Below are positions 35,241 through 46,316 of a stretch of DNA of 64,000 bases, in pieces. Each line of letters opens with the position of its first letter. The first letter of the stretch is position 1. Both the position numbers and the translations under genes were made by a program. The DNA is from Gambelia wislizenii (taxonomy: Eukaryota > Chordata > Lepidosauria > Squamata > Crotaphytidae): contig JAUMIR010000001.1 of NCBI GenBank assembly GCA_030847615.1, positions 62,199,501 to 62,263,500 on the forward strand, read 5' to 3'. The notes below the pieces were generated by a model that did no database searches, was not told the origin of the DNA, and saw only the letters and a program-made list of their open reading frames with translations.

Positions 35241-36113
35241 TGTCATGATGGAGTGACTACAACTCCATTATGGAGCCAGATCACATCTGTAGGAACTATA
35301 TTTCCCATCATCTGTAAATTTCCATTCCCTGCTTTCTAGACAGTAGGTAATACAGAGGGTGGACCCTCATTTGCTAAATATGACATCACATCACCTGACT
35401 GGAGAGTCAATCAGATTTGGCAAGGCAGAGTCAATCAGATTTGGCTAATGGAGTTTTGAGTTTCTGCACTCTTTTGTCTGCAAGACACATGGTTGGAGAA
35501 GGTCTGAGGAGCAGACCACACATGGATTAAGGGGTCATCAAAAGAGCCACATGATACCTTGAGGCCTGAAGGGCAGGCCTATATGAATTGCTCTGAAATT
35601 CCATCATCGGAGACTGATTACCATGAACTTCCTTTTAGCATTAGGGAAAATATGTTTAGCTAGAACTGCATTAGTTTTTGTGATATATTTTATTCCTCTG
35701 ACTGAATGGTATTCTATGTAACTTTTAAGTTGGGGACCTGGAGGGAATACCTTTTCTCCATGATACTATTTCTGCTGTTTAATTGCTTGAACTAGAAATA
35801 AAGCTTTCTCTCTTTTTCTACAAGCCTGTGTCCACGTGCCTTGTATGGTCATATCTATCTTGTCTCTACTCTGGGAATCCTTAACATTGTAGTTCACTGG
35901 TTAACCAGAGAACTGTCTCAGTTTCCCACTGTACTAGGTTTTAAGTGAAGAGCATTGAGTGGTGGCGGCTACCAAAAAGAGACATAGTTCCAAGGGATTT
36001 CTAGGCTAGAGGAACCCCTGAGAGTGTGTCTCAGATTGTACAAACACACGAGCCTTTCTTCTCCTCTCTGTGATGGTGTGAATACACAGAGAGGAGGGAG
36101 GGCCCGCATGACA
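35241..36113 (+). mobile_element. Solo LTR, 873 bp, with 5-bp TSD
   Basis: The insertion starts TGTCATGATGG and ends GGGCCCGCATGACA, so its terminal inverted repeat is TGTCATG / CATGACA. GCTCC is present immediately before (35236-35240) and after (36114-36118). AATAAAGCTTTC near 35,798 is a polyadenylation signal followed by a U5-like region. It sits inside the CR1 copy, so it is younger. A 5-bp TSD is usual for several ERV and Gypsy groups, and the class cannot be decided without the internal part. Confidence 0.85.
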
Positions 36114-36249
36114 GCTCCATTTTCTCCAGGTTGAGCACTGTTCCTTGGGAGAAGACCGAAGCAAAGAAGGTGTTGAGTTCTCTGCCTTTTCTCTCTGCCC
36201 TGTTCGCCACCTTCTCCACAGCCCTAACTTCAAACAAAATGAGGCTCAG

Positions 36250-36440
36250 GAAGGAGAAATAGTGGTAGGTCGGGAAGCCATGGCCTATGAGGAGTGGCTT
36301 AGGGAGCTGGGTATGTTTAGCCTGGAGAAGAAATGGTTAAGAAGGAATATGATAGCCATGTTTAAATATTTGAAAGGACATCATACTGACGGCCATTGTA
36401 GTCTCTTCCTACTCTATTATTGTATGATTCTGTGGCATAA
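36250..36440 (+). mobile_element. CR1 LINE 3' fragment with internal deletion
   Basis: GGCCTATGAGGAGTGGCTTA, ATGTTTAGCCTGGAGAAG and GATAGCCATGTTTAAATATT match CR1 ORF2. The sequence then jumps at about 36,389 to the 3' UTR (GCCATTGTAGTCTCTTCC). Confidence 0.8.
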
Positions 36441-36615
36441 AGAGGTAGGAAACTGTGAGTTATTTATATTGGCCTGAATCCTTTATCATGCTGTACGTTA
36501 TGTAACTTTATGTATCCTTAGCTATGTAGCAGAGGCACTAAGAAACCTGCTAGTGAATTTCAAAGATGGACAATGGGACACAGGCAAAAGTAAGAAAATT
36601 AAAAGTGAAATGCAA

Positions 36616-37134
36616 TGTCAGGGAAAATAGGTATTGTGATTAGATATTTGCCCCCCCCCCTTGGGTGATCTTTTCACCAAGGCACTAAAAGCGCCAGCTT
36701 GTCTACTAGAGCTCATAAATCTGTCTCTTGATGTTATGTTTCTTTTCCTGCTCTTCGGGGTTGAGAGTGAGAAACGAAATTGAGAGTCCAGTTTTTTCTT
36801 TCATTTCTCAGAAAGTTTGAATGTTTGAAAAGTATATAACTGGGAGGGGTTTTTGGACCTAGCTAGTCTCTAGCCTGTGTGTGTCTCCTGCATTTTGGGG
36901 ACTCCTTTTCTTTCTCTTAGTTCCTGAAGAATCTTGGAGCATACAGAAGCATGGATGAATGTCTTCTGCTGTTTTCATATGCCTGTTAATAAAAGCCATA
37001 AAGAAGTTTTGATATGGCCTTTTCTTTTGCACCAGAGGTGTACATGTTTTTTGCTCAAAAGCTCACGCTATTTCGCTGCATGCATCTCTGCTCGGATGGG
37101 CAGAGAGTGACCACACTCTGAGGATTTTATGACA
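36616..37134 (+). repeat. 5' LTR of the Copia element
   Basis: It starts TGTCAGGG and ends TATGACA. A TATA box (TATATAA, 36833-36839) and a polyadenylation signal (AATAAA, 36988-36993) are visible, so the transcript would start near 36,865 and be processed after about 37,010. The LTR drives transcription of the whole element. Confidence 0.92.
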
Positions 37135-37148
37135 GGTTATGGGCCCAG
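37135..37148 (+). other. Primer-binding site matching initiator tRNA-Met anticodon arm
   Basis: GGTTATGGGCCCAG follows the 5' LTR directly. It is the complement of CTGGGCCCATAACC, the anticodon stem and loop of vertebrate initiator tRNA-Met as I remember it. Drosophila copia is known to prime from a cut 5' half of the same tRNA. The match does not extend to the tRNA 3' end, so priming from an internal cleavage product is the likely mechanism. Confidence 0.75.
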
Positions 37149-37499
37149 AGTAACTGGCTCAGAATTTTATGAGCCGTGAAAGCTTTTATGGCCGCAGATT
37201 GTTTGAGTCTAAGTTGAGAGGGGCTCTTAACAAGCAGCAAACTGGGCAACTTGTCACTTTGGTGTGAACTGTTTTTCTTTTGAGCTGTGGATTTTGGAAG
37301 CTGTTTGAAGCTGTTGGAGCTTTCTTTTTTGTCTGCACCTGGCAAAAGATGATGAGCCCAGCACAGAGGGGATCTGGAAGGTGAGAATGCCTGTGAAGAG
37401 CTGTGAAGAGCTGCTGAGATGGAACCATTTACAACGCCCAGCTGGTAAGCTACCCCTGCTAGGGAAGCAGATATTCAGCTGAGAGGGGCTAGAAAGTTT

Positions 37500-38348
37500 A
37501 TGGAAATGGCTCAGAGCATGTCAGTGTTTCCCTTCCAAAAGCTAAATGATAAGAACTATCATTTGTGGGCTGTGAAGATGGAAGCTTATTTGCATCAACA
37601 ATTGATACATGCTCCTATTGTGGCTACCCCTGCCCAAGGCACCGCACTTGCATTGCTTCAGGCGGAAGAGAGAGCATGGGCATTGCTCATTTTGGCAATT
37701 GAGGCCAGTCAGTTGATTCATGTGAGAGATTGTGCCATGGCCCGGGATATTTGGCAGGCACTGTGGCAAGTCTATGTCCATGCTGGGACTGGTTCACAGC
37801 TGATGTTAACAAGAAAGCTGTATAGACTAAAGCTGCAGCCAGATGGCGACATGGCTACACACATTTCAACTTTGAGGCAGTATTTCGACCAACTTCAGGA
37901 AGTTAATGTGAACTTTACTGAACAGGATAAATGTCATATTCTTTTGAGTTACCTGCCACAAAAATTTGATTCCTTAGTATTCAGTTTCGAAAATATGCCC
38001 CCAGCAAATATGACCATTAATTTTGGTACTGGTCGTTTGTTGGAAGAAGAGGCCAAATGGCTCAAGAGAAAGCAGACTTCCCCTTTTCCAAAAGCTTCAC
38101 AGCCAAAGACCCACAATTCTACAAATGAACCAGTAGATGGCTCCAAAGACTCCAGTAAGGGTGAAGTTCCTGCCTTTGTTGTAAAAGCCAGGGCTTGCTG
38201 GAATTGTGGGAAAGAAGGACACCTTTCAAAGGAATGCAAGGCAAAGAAAAGTAAGGCTTCTAAGACCAAGAAATCTGCTTCTAACATGACTGTTTCTGCA
38301 GTTGTTTTGCAAACTGCAAAGGAACAAAAGGGACATTTATCCATATGA
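37500..38348 (+). pseudogene. Copia Gag, 282 codons, ended by an in-frame stop
   Basis: The frame starts at the first ATG with a Copia-like N-terminus (FPFQKLNDKNYHLWAVKMEA, residues about 11-30). A UBN2-like capsid region follows at residues about 75-170 (RDIWQALWQVYVH, LMLTRKLYRLKL, LLSYLPQKFDSL). A zinc knuckle CWNCGKEGHLSKEC (C-x2-C-x4-H-x4-C, residues about 233-246) would bind RNA. The frame ends at TGA (38346-38348), but the same frame continues straight into the protease. The TGA sits where related elements have a tryptophan before LDSG, so TGG to TGA is the likely lesion. Confidence 0.88.
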
Positions 38349-41300
38349 GCTTTGGATTCAGGCTGTAATAAAAATATCTCCAATAATAAAGAACTTTTTA
38401 AGGACTTTAAAGAGACTGGCCACTCAAGTGTGAGTTTGGCTGATGGATCCAAGTCAGAATGTTTGGGTAAAGGCACATGTTTTGTACAATGTTTGAACAT
38501 GGATGTAAAACATATTCAGTATGTTCCTGCTTTACAAATGTGTTTGCTGTATGTTGCCAAGTTGACACAGGAGGGCTGTGAAGTTCAATTTAAAGGGAAC
38601 AAATGCTTTATTTTGAAGGATGGTGCCATTTTGGCTGAAGGGGTTTTCCATGACCAATTGTATTATATGTATGATTGTATGCAGGAGCCTCAAACTGGCA
38701 CTGTGATGGCAAATTCTCCCATGCATGATAATTGTGTGCATTTGTTGCATCAGTGATTTGGCCATGCTAGCTTCAAGGTTCTCAGGCAGATGCCTGAGAT
38801 GGTGGATGGGCTGAGTTTGAAGGCCTGTCAAAAGTACCTGGATTGTCAGAATTGCAAGAGATTTAAATCGAAGGTCCATCCTTTCCCCAAACATAGTGAC
38901 AGAAAGGCAAAAAGAATTCTTGAGCTGATTCATATGGAACTGTCTGGCCCCTATCCACCATCCCTGGGAGGATCCAAGTACATTTTGGTCCTGGTAGAAG
39001 ATTTCAGCTGTTTCTGCTTTGTATTTTTACTCAAGAGTAAGGATGAGACTTTTCAGACTTTTAAAAAATTGGGTGGCTTATGTTGAGAGACATTTCTCTC
39101 AGATAGGGGAGGGGAATTCATGTCAAATGAGTTCCAAAATTGGCTAAAGCAGAAAGGAATTTCCCACAGGTTGTCAGCTCCTTTTTCTCCCAGTCAAAAT
39201 GGCATATCTGAGAGAAAATTTGGTGTTTTACAAATAATTAAAGATAGCCTAATGTTTGATGCAAACATTGAACAGAAGTACTGGGGAGAAGCCATGTTGA
39301 CAGCTGCTTATTTGAGTAACTGCATGCCAAGTTCTGTGGTCTCAAATACACCCTTCTTCATGTTTTATGGCAAGAAGCCATCTGTGAAGCATATTAGGAC
39401 CTTTGTGTCCTATGCATGGGTAAATATCCCTAAAGCAATCAGAAAAAAGGGGGAACCCAAGGCCAGGAGGCTGAGATTCATAGGGTATGAACAATCTCCG
39501 AAGGCCTGGCATTTTGTCTTAAAAGATGGAAAAGTTTTAATTTCCAGGAATGCTGAATTTGAAGAGCAATCAAATTGGAATTTTGTTCATTCTAATCCAG
39601 ATGTGATTTTGCCTTCCTTTGTAGGTGAAAATCAGCCTGATCAACAGCAGCAGCAGGCTGCTGAGTCAGGCATTGACACTTCCCCAGATTTGGGAGGGGA
39701 GGGTTCCAAGCATGAGTCCTTTGATGTGGAGAGTGATTCAAATGCAGATTCTGACAATGATCAGGCCCAGCCTGTCATTCCCCGTCGCTCTAACAGAGAG
39801 ACAAAGGGGGTGCCTCCTCTCAGATTTACAGCACAGAATGTAAAAGTCTGCCAGGTGACTTTTGAACCTGACAGTTTTACAGATGTTTTGAAGTTGCCTG
39901 AAGATGAGCAACAAAAGTGGCAGCAGGCAATGAAAAATGAAATGGAATCCATCAAAAGTCATGATGCTTTTCATATTGTGGTATTGCCACAAGGAGAAAA
40001 GGCTGTAGGTTGTCGTTGGGTGTACAAAAGGAAGCAGTTGCAGGATGGGAGTGTTAAGTACAAAGCACACTTGATTGCAAAAGTCTATTCACAGATAAAG
40101 TATCAGAATTATGACCAAGTTTTTGTCCCTACTGCTAAAGTACAAAGTGTTAAAATTGCTTTGTCTATTGCAAGTCTGCACCAACTCAAAGTTAATCACT
40201 TTGATGTAGAGACTGCTTATTTGAATGCTCCACTGGATGAATGTATATACATGGAACAAGCCCCTGGGTTTCACAGTGGGGGACCAAACCAGGTCTATAG
40301 GCTTAACAAAGCCTTATATGGCCTCAAACAAAGTGGCCGATGTTGGTACCTTTGTTTGGATGAACAGCTGAAAAATGTTGGTTTTCAGAATGGCATTGCT
40401 GATCCATGTTTGTACACAAGGTGTGTCAATCAGAATTATGAAATTCTCATTGCTTTTGTCGATGATTTCTGTCTGATTACTCAAACTGATGCTCAGGTGC
40501 AAAGTTTAAGCAGGAATTGGGTTTAAAATTCAAATTGAAGGACCTTGGTCAAATTAAAAACTATTTGGGAGTGGATTTCCAAGGGTTTGAAAATGGTGAC
40601 TTTAAAATAAGTCAAGTTCAGAAAATTGAAAGGGTTTTAGATCTTTGTAACATGTCTCAATGTAAACCTGCATGAACTCCTATGTGTTCTGATTTCATAA
40701 ATGTTGCAGATACTAAGCTGTTGGAATGTCCTGAACTTTTTCATTCTGTAATTGTAAGTTTATTGTATATTGCAAGATGGTCACACCCAGATATTCAATA
40801 TGCTGTAAATGTTTTATCCAGAAGGATGTCAAAGCCAGCTCAATATGATTGGCAAGGTTTAAAAAGACTGTTAAGATATTTACATGGAACTGTAAATTAT
40901 GGTGTAAAAATCAGTTCACAAGGTTGTCATGAGTTGGAAGCATTTGCTGATGCCAATTTTGCCAACGAAATCTCAAATAGAAAATCTGATACAGGGATGA
41001 TAATTTTCTATGCTGGCACTGCTATACATTGGGGGTCAAAAAGCAATCCACCATTGCTTTAAGTTTGGCAGAGGCGGAATTTGTGGCCCTGTCAAGCCTG
41101 GTGACTGAACTGGTTTATCTGAAACAAATTTTCAGTGATTTGGGTATGCCAATTTCAGGAGCTATTAAAGTTTTTGAAGATTCCCAAGCATGTATAGCAA
41201 TGGCAACAGCACAAGGTGTGAAAAACAGAACAAAACATGTTGCTGTAAAATTTCAGAATGTTAGAGAAGCTGTTCAAGATGGTTTAATTGATTTAGTATA

Positions 41301-41421
41301 TTGTCCAAGTGAAGAAAATGTAGCAGATTTGTTTACTAAAGCATTGGGTCAAATTAAGCATGATCTTTTGTGTGACAAGCTGGGTATGATAACTGAATGT
41401 GAAATACATTTGCCTGGGTGA
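38349..41421 (+). pseudogene. Copia Pol: protease, integrase, RT, RNase H (broken)
   Basis: Protease: ALDSGCNKNIS (the DSG active site) at about 38,350. GAG-preintegrase: HLLHQ-stop-FGHASF at 38,745-38,770, where TGA probably replaced CGA. Integrase (about 38,870-39,230): ELIHMELSGPYP has E where the first catalytic D is expected; LSDRGGEF and APFSPSQNGISERKF keep the D and E. A stop lies near 39,084. RT: GCRWVYKRKQLQDG, HFDVETAYLNAPL and LIAFVDDFCLI (the active-site DD at about 40,460). A frameshift lies near 40,500 and a TGA at about 40,673. RNase H: LEAFADANFANE, SLAEAEFVALSS, EDSQACIAMA and ENVADLFTKAL, with another frame change near 41,040. Confidence 0.9.
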
Positions 41422-41434
41422 AAAAATAGAGGGG
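41421..41434 (+). other. Polypurine tract of the Copia element
   Basis: AAAAAATAGAGGGG lies directly before the 3' LTR. It would prime plus-strand DNA synthesis. One pyrimidine interrupts it. Confidence 0.8.
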
Positions 41435-41955
41435 TGTCAGGGAAAATAGTCATTATGATTAGATGTTTGTGTCCCCCCCCTTGGGTGATCTTTTCACCAA
41501 GGCACTAAAAGTGCCGGCTTGTCTACTAGAGCTCATAAATCTGTCTCTTGATGTTATGTTTCTTTTCCTGCTCTTCGGGGGTTGAGAGTGAGAAATGAAA
41601 CTGAGAGTCCAGTTTTTTCTTTCATTTCTCAGAAAGGTTGAATGTTTGAAAAGTATATAACTGGGAGGGTTTTTTGGACCTAGCTAGTCTCTAGCCTGTG
41701 TGTGTCTCCTGCATTTTGGGGACTCCTTTTCTTTCTCTTAGCTCCTGAAGAATCTTGGAGCATACAGAAGCATGGATGAATGTCTTCTGCTGTTTTCATA
41801 TGCTTGTTAATAAAAGCCATAAAGAAGTTTTGATATGGCCTTTTCTTTTGCACCAGAGGTGTACATGTTTTTTGCTCAAAAGCTCACGCTATTTCGCTGC
41901 ATGCATCTCTGCTCGGATGGGCAGAGAGTGACCGCACTCTGAGGATTTTATGACA
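41435..41955 (+). repeat. 3' LTR of the Copia element
   Basis: Starts TGTCAGGG and ends TATGACA. It is nearly identical to the 5' LTR; differences include a GT insertion before the C-run and scattered transitions. It is followed by TGCAC. Confidence 0.92.
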
Positions 41956-41960
41956 TGCAC

Positions 41961-43834
41961 AACAGTCCCAATGCACATTGGTCATTTTGCCAGCTCTCCT
42001 AACACCACAGCAGCCCTTTTCTGGTTACAGATGTTACGGAACTGACCCATTCTGATTCCTGCAGATGGAAGTCCACTTACAAAGACGCAAGTCCCCAACA
42101 GGATTTCTGATCTTTGTTGTTATAGTTGCATTATTGTACTGTTTCAGTATTGAGGAGAGGTGCTTATGGGATTTTCTGCCTTAGGTACCAAATTAATATA
42201 TCTGGCTTTAGACATTATAGACCTTGATTTGTGGTGCTGAGGGTTTGCTCTTCTGCCTCAGGTAGCAAAATGCCTTGGGCCAGCCCAAGTCCAGTTTAAA
42301 GATCAAGCACTATCAGAAGGGAGAGGACTGGACATTGTCTGTCTCAGCAATTTGTGGCATTTAGTATGCCATTTCTTTCTCTTTTTTTTGGCACATTTTA
42401 AAGATTGGTGCATATTGTTGAACACCTGTTTTGCTTTCCACAGAATGCATTGGAATCCCAGAAATATTCAGTCTTTTAACCACAAACTATATCAAGTTTC
42501 TTATTAAATGAATACTCTGGCAAATCCGCTTAAAATTATTTTCATTTTTTTTTAAATGTTTTTAGTGTTGTTAATAGTTTAATTCTATTTGAAAGTCAAT
42601 TTTTAAACAGTTTAACTAAATTATATTTATTTTAATTTGTAATCTGTCTTGAGTCCCAATAAGGCAGGGTATATATAAAGAGGAGGAAGAGGAGGAGGGT
42701 GGGAAGAAGATCTGGCTCTAATCATGTTTGCAAATGAAGAACAATAATTCTTATTTAATAAGGTAAAAAAATACAAAATAAATAAGATCCAGGCTTCTGA
42801 TGCACATAAACAGCATCTGTTTAGCAAGTCAAGCATGAAAGACAATGAAGAGCTGAGAGGAGATGCCAAGCACACTTTTTTTCATTTGGCATTTGTTCTC
42901 ACTCAATGACTAATATGTAAAAGAAATCAGGCTGTGAATCTATCTACTTTCCTTATTTGTACCAGTTCCCTCTTGAGCAAATCCACACGCTTTGGATTTG
43001 TAAGTTAAGAATGAGGCAGCTGGTTTATCTTGAAAGTGATGACCGTATATATCTTTAGAAAGTTCAAGCTATTGCCTACTTTCCTTGTTTTAATCCTTAT
43101 AGAAACTGTTGAAGGGACATTACTATTAACTGTCCCATCTTGTAAATCCAAACTGGGCAACTTTGGAGATTCTTGGGGCGATTTCCCATCACATCCTTAC
43201 CTTGCGAAGGGCTACACCAGCTGCTCCCATGAAAGGAGAAGTGCCCTGAAGATAATTTCCTTTTTATTTTTAAAAAGTGCCACTGTTTTGTTTTAGAGAA
43301 AAACTGCATGTCATGGATGTTTCTAGAATATGAGTTCTAGAAAAAATAAAGGAGACAGGGACTTTGGGGCCCTCAAAAACAATTTTGATGGGATTCATGT
43401 GGTCTATAAGCCAGAGGATTCCCATCCTTATTTTAAGGAGGCAGGCTGGCCAATTAGGCATTGCCACAAAAGAGGAAAAGCATAACCAAGAAGGGGATAC
43501 AGATTTTCTGCATGTGTTAACAGCGTATGTAGAAATGTGAATTTTGAAATTGTTGCTTAGATTTAAACAGTAATCCAGTAATCTCATGACAACCAGGAAG
43601 ACTGTGAACAGATCAGCTGAGTACAACGCCAGTGTACTGTCCAGGTGCTAGGTGCTGATGGGCTGTTTCAAAGCTCCTACACTTCCTTCATTTACAAAAC
43701 ATGATTCTTTACAAAACATGGGCAGTACTTATCAAATTAACTAAATACAGTTACCAGTGGCAATTAGTGGGGTTTTAGTATGAAGTATCCAAGGTGCTGA
43801 ACCTCCTCTGAGAATAAGATCCAATAGCTTGGAT
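41961..43834. other. 1.9 kb without a recognisable gene
   Basis: At 42,640-42,700, TGTAATCTGTCTTGAGTCCC followed by GGCAGGGTATATATAAA looks like the 3' tail of a squamate SINE. Nothing else is assignable. Confidence 0.45.
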
Positions 43835-44395
43835 TGTTGTTGTTAACTGCCCTCAAGTTGACTTTGACTCATGGCAACCCTGAGAATAAGACACCTCCAA
43901 GACCACCATCCTCAACTCTGTTCAGGTCTTGCAGGATCAGGGCCGTGGCCTTCTTGATCGAGTCTATCTATCTGACATGTGGTCTTCCCCTCTTTCTACT
44001 ACCCTCCACCTTTCCAAACATTATTGTCTTTTCTGCTGAATCCTACCTCTCATGATGTGGCCAAAGTACAACAGCCTCAGTTTAGTTGGCTTGGCTTCCA
44101 GAGAGTTCAGGCATGATCAGATCTTATTTGTTTGTTTCATTGGCCATCCATGGTATCCTCAGCACTCTTTTCCAGTACTACATCTCAAATAAGTTGATTT
44201 TTCTTTCTATCAGCTTTCTTCACCTCTTATGTCCTTACATGGGGATGGGAAATATGATGGCCTGGACATTCCTAACTTTAGTATTACATTTTATATCTTT
44301 CCACTTTAGAATCATGTCTACTTCTTTCATTGCTGCCCTTCTCAGTCCTTTAAATTTGAGACTGAAGTCCAGAGTGGATCCACCATTCTATAGAC
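43835..44395 (-). mobile_element. RTE/BovB-like LINE 3' fragment
   Basis: In reverse, the sequence contains TACTTTGGCCACATCATGAG (coding YFGHIMR, the hallmark of the RTE C-terminal region), a GRPHV segment and ATCAAGAAGGCCACGGCC. It ends GGCAACCCT, GAGTCAAAGTCAACTTGAGG and CAACAACAA. The upstream part ATCAACTTATTTGAGATG also fits BovB-like ORF ends. All frames are broken. Confidence 0.7.
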
Positions 44396-44399
44396 ATTG

Positions 44400-45071
44400 C
44401 AGCCAGTAGTGGCCGTTGCCAGTTACAGTTCCAAAGTCTCAAAAGTGTTTAGTTACCATTATACTGCGTTACTCAGTTAGTGTAGTAGATGTGTCTCTGG
44501 ACATGACTTCTCTAACATAAAATCTGGTACCAGAGGCAGAAATAACATGGAAAGAATAGGGATAGGTTCCTACACTACAAAAAAGAAAGAAAAAGAAGAG
44601 CACTTCAAAATGTTTCAGGAAACCTTTTATTCAAAACTAACAACATGCATGTGCGAAATGAAACAATCAGGTCAGCCAAGCCTTGAATAAGTAAACAAAA
44701 ACATTTTGAACCTTTGACAGACCGTTTGGAGGTTTATTTCAAAAGGCATACAGGACTGGCTTTTTCTTTCAGCAGTCTTCATTTTTCTTCTGTTTCCATT
44801 TCCATGGCCAAACGTAAACATTTATGCTTCTTTTAACATTCTGGGTGTAGCTGATGAGGCAGGCTTAACTGGAGCTTTGTGTTTCTCCAGCCTTCCTTCA
44901 GCACTTTCCCAATGCTGATACTACTAGAAATTCCAGCTAGATAGAGGATGAGGTGAAAAGCAGGGCCGGGTGCATAAAAAGACTGTAAAATTGAGCCTCA
45001 CTCTCAGTGGCTTTGTTAACTGAGGTATGCCTGTAGATGCATTTAAAGAAATGCACACAATTATTTTGCTA
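44400..45071. other. No gene or recognised repeat
   Basis: Short frames only. No repeat ends seen. Confidence 0.45.
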
Positions 45072-45150
45072 TTCTTGTTGCCTTCAAGTCATTTCCAACC
45101 TATGGTGACCCTAAGGCAACCATATCATGGGGTTTTCTTGGCTTTTTTTT
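45072..45150 (-). mobile_element. SINE 3' fragment
   Basis: In reverse: AAGAAAACCCCATGATATGG, TTGCCTTAGGGTCACC and GAAATGACTTGAAGGCAACA. This is the SINE/LINE-shared tail; the tRNA head is missing. Confidence 0.75.
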
Positions 45151-45693
45151 TTTCAAAGCAGTTTACCTCATTATTAAAGTAAATAAAATTTCCTTCAGTA
45201 ACTTTTTCGCTTTTTTTTTTTTTTTTTTTTGTGGACTGAGTCAGAGAAATAACGAGACCACACACAGATATATGGGGTAAAATATATGATATTTATTATT
45301 GATTTCTGCCTATTTATTTCCCATTAAATCTTCAGCAGGGGGAGGCAACCTAGTGTGGGAGCAGCTGGGGCAGATCGTCCCTCCAGGACTTATGCCCCCA
45401 GCTTCCCCGGGCGAACACCTGAGCCCTTTTGAGTTACCCCAATTTAGTGAGTTGCTCTCAAGTCAGCTCGTGTCTGGAAGGTAAACCCGAAAGCCCCTCA
45501 CCCAATGAATATGTATTAAGATGAGGGGGGTATCCTTCAGGCCAACCCCAAGGTAGGTCTCCTTTTGTTCTCCCAGATTGTATGGCCTAAAGAGACCCTG
45601 CCGGAGATCAAACCTTCACCAAAATTGGTGCCAAAGGTGTCCACCATATCTACACCTCCACCTTCCCGCCATAGATAAGGTGCAAGCATCCGC

Positions 45694-46279
45694 TTAATCC
45701 CTTAATCCCCCACTAGTTCGTCCAATAAGACCCTCAACCCCTGCTGAAGATTGGTCAAAAAATTGAATTCCCCATGTCAGAACCCCATCAGCTCTGTAGA
45801 GCTTGGGCCTCTCAAACACAATCTCAGGATGTGGCAAATACTGCCCCCCCACCCTTGGCCAAAAATTTGAAAACTTGCCTGTTAACTGTCTGTTAAGCCT
45901 TGTCAATCAAACGGGGTTTCCCCTCCCGACACCACAGCTGTCTGAGCAAAATGGCCAACCACATGATGGTGACTGAGGGCCAGCATGACCCAAGCACCAT
46001 CATATCCTGTGTCGCCTGTATAATTAAAGCCTTGCCCTTCAAAACACCCAAGTCATTTCCTCCTAAATGGAGGATGAGTATGTCTGGCAGAGGCCCCTGT
46101 CGCTCCCCAAACAAGACAGGCATGAGGCCATGCCAAAGAAGGCACCTCTTCCCCACCCACTCAATTGTCACCCTGTCCCCCAGGCTGAGGTGAGGCCCAA
46201 AATGGCTCAACCGGGCCTGTTGGGCCGCACAGTAAACCATACTGTGGCCGCAAATCAGCACCCGGCATCTCACCATCAA
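45694..46279 (-). pseudogene. SGNH/GDSL-type hydrolase of Ngaro-2
   Basis: The main frame (45893-46279) has the nucleophile block VLICGHSMVYCAAQQARL (S in GHS, in place of GDS) and ILILHLGGNDLG (block III with the catalytic-site N). After a frameshift near 45,900, a second frame carries KLYRADGVLTWGIQFF. Family members normally read DGVHL there, so the catalytic histidine of block V is missing. The protein would be an esterase or lipase-like enzyme. Its role in retrotransposition is unknown. Confidence 0.75.
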
Positions 46280-46316
46280 AAGTCTAGCACCTGGAAGACA
46301 AAAGGGGAAGATAAAT

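Larger units (their letters stand above)
33477..36225 (-). mobile_element. Long CR1 LINE interrupted by two insertions
   Basis: The 3' end is at 33,477 (ATAGAATGACTGAGCTG in reverse). The minus strand encodes the C-terminal KLQEKRFHLNIRKNFLTVRA segment (33550-33909). Further right are a CADD version of the RT FADD motif near 34,400 and finger-region peptides QHGFLKNKSCQTNLISF and LYLDFSKAFGKVPHE (34551-34787). Two interruptions occur: a poly-A-rich piece at 34911-35005 and a solo LTR at 35241-36113. CR1 sequence resumes at about 36,118 with GGAGAAGACCGAAGCAAAGA. Confidence 0.85.
36616..41955 (+). mobile_element. Ty1/copia LTR retrotransposon, structurally complete, inactive
   Basis: The 5,340-bp element has two LTRs of 519 and 521 bp, a primer-binding site, gag, pol and a polypurine tract. 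The left flank is TGCAA (36611-36615) and the right flank TGCAC (41956-41960), a 5-bp TSD with one change. Pol order is protease, integrase, RT, RNase H, which is diagnostic of Copia rather than Gypsy or ERV. I count about 13 substitutions and two indels between the LTRs, so the insertion is moderately old. Stops and frameshifts in pol show it is dead. Copia elements are scarce in amniote genomes, which makes this copy notable. Confidence 0.92.

Noticed and set aside
36145..36477. 110-codon plus-strand frame across CR1 pieces
   Set aside because: It spans a minus-strand CR1 end and a plus-strand CR1 fragment; the frame is accidental.
45893..46279. SGNH hydrolase as a host gene
   Set aside because: It lies downstream of YR, RT and gag on the same strand, where vertebrate Ngaro elements are known to carry this domain.
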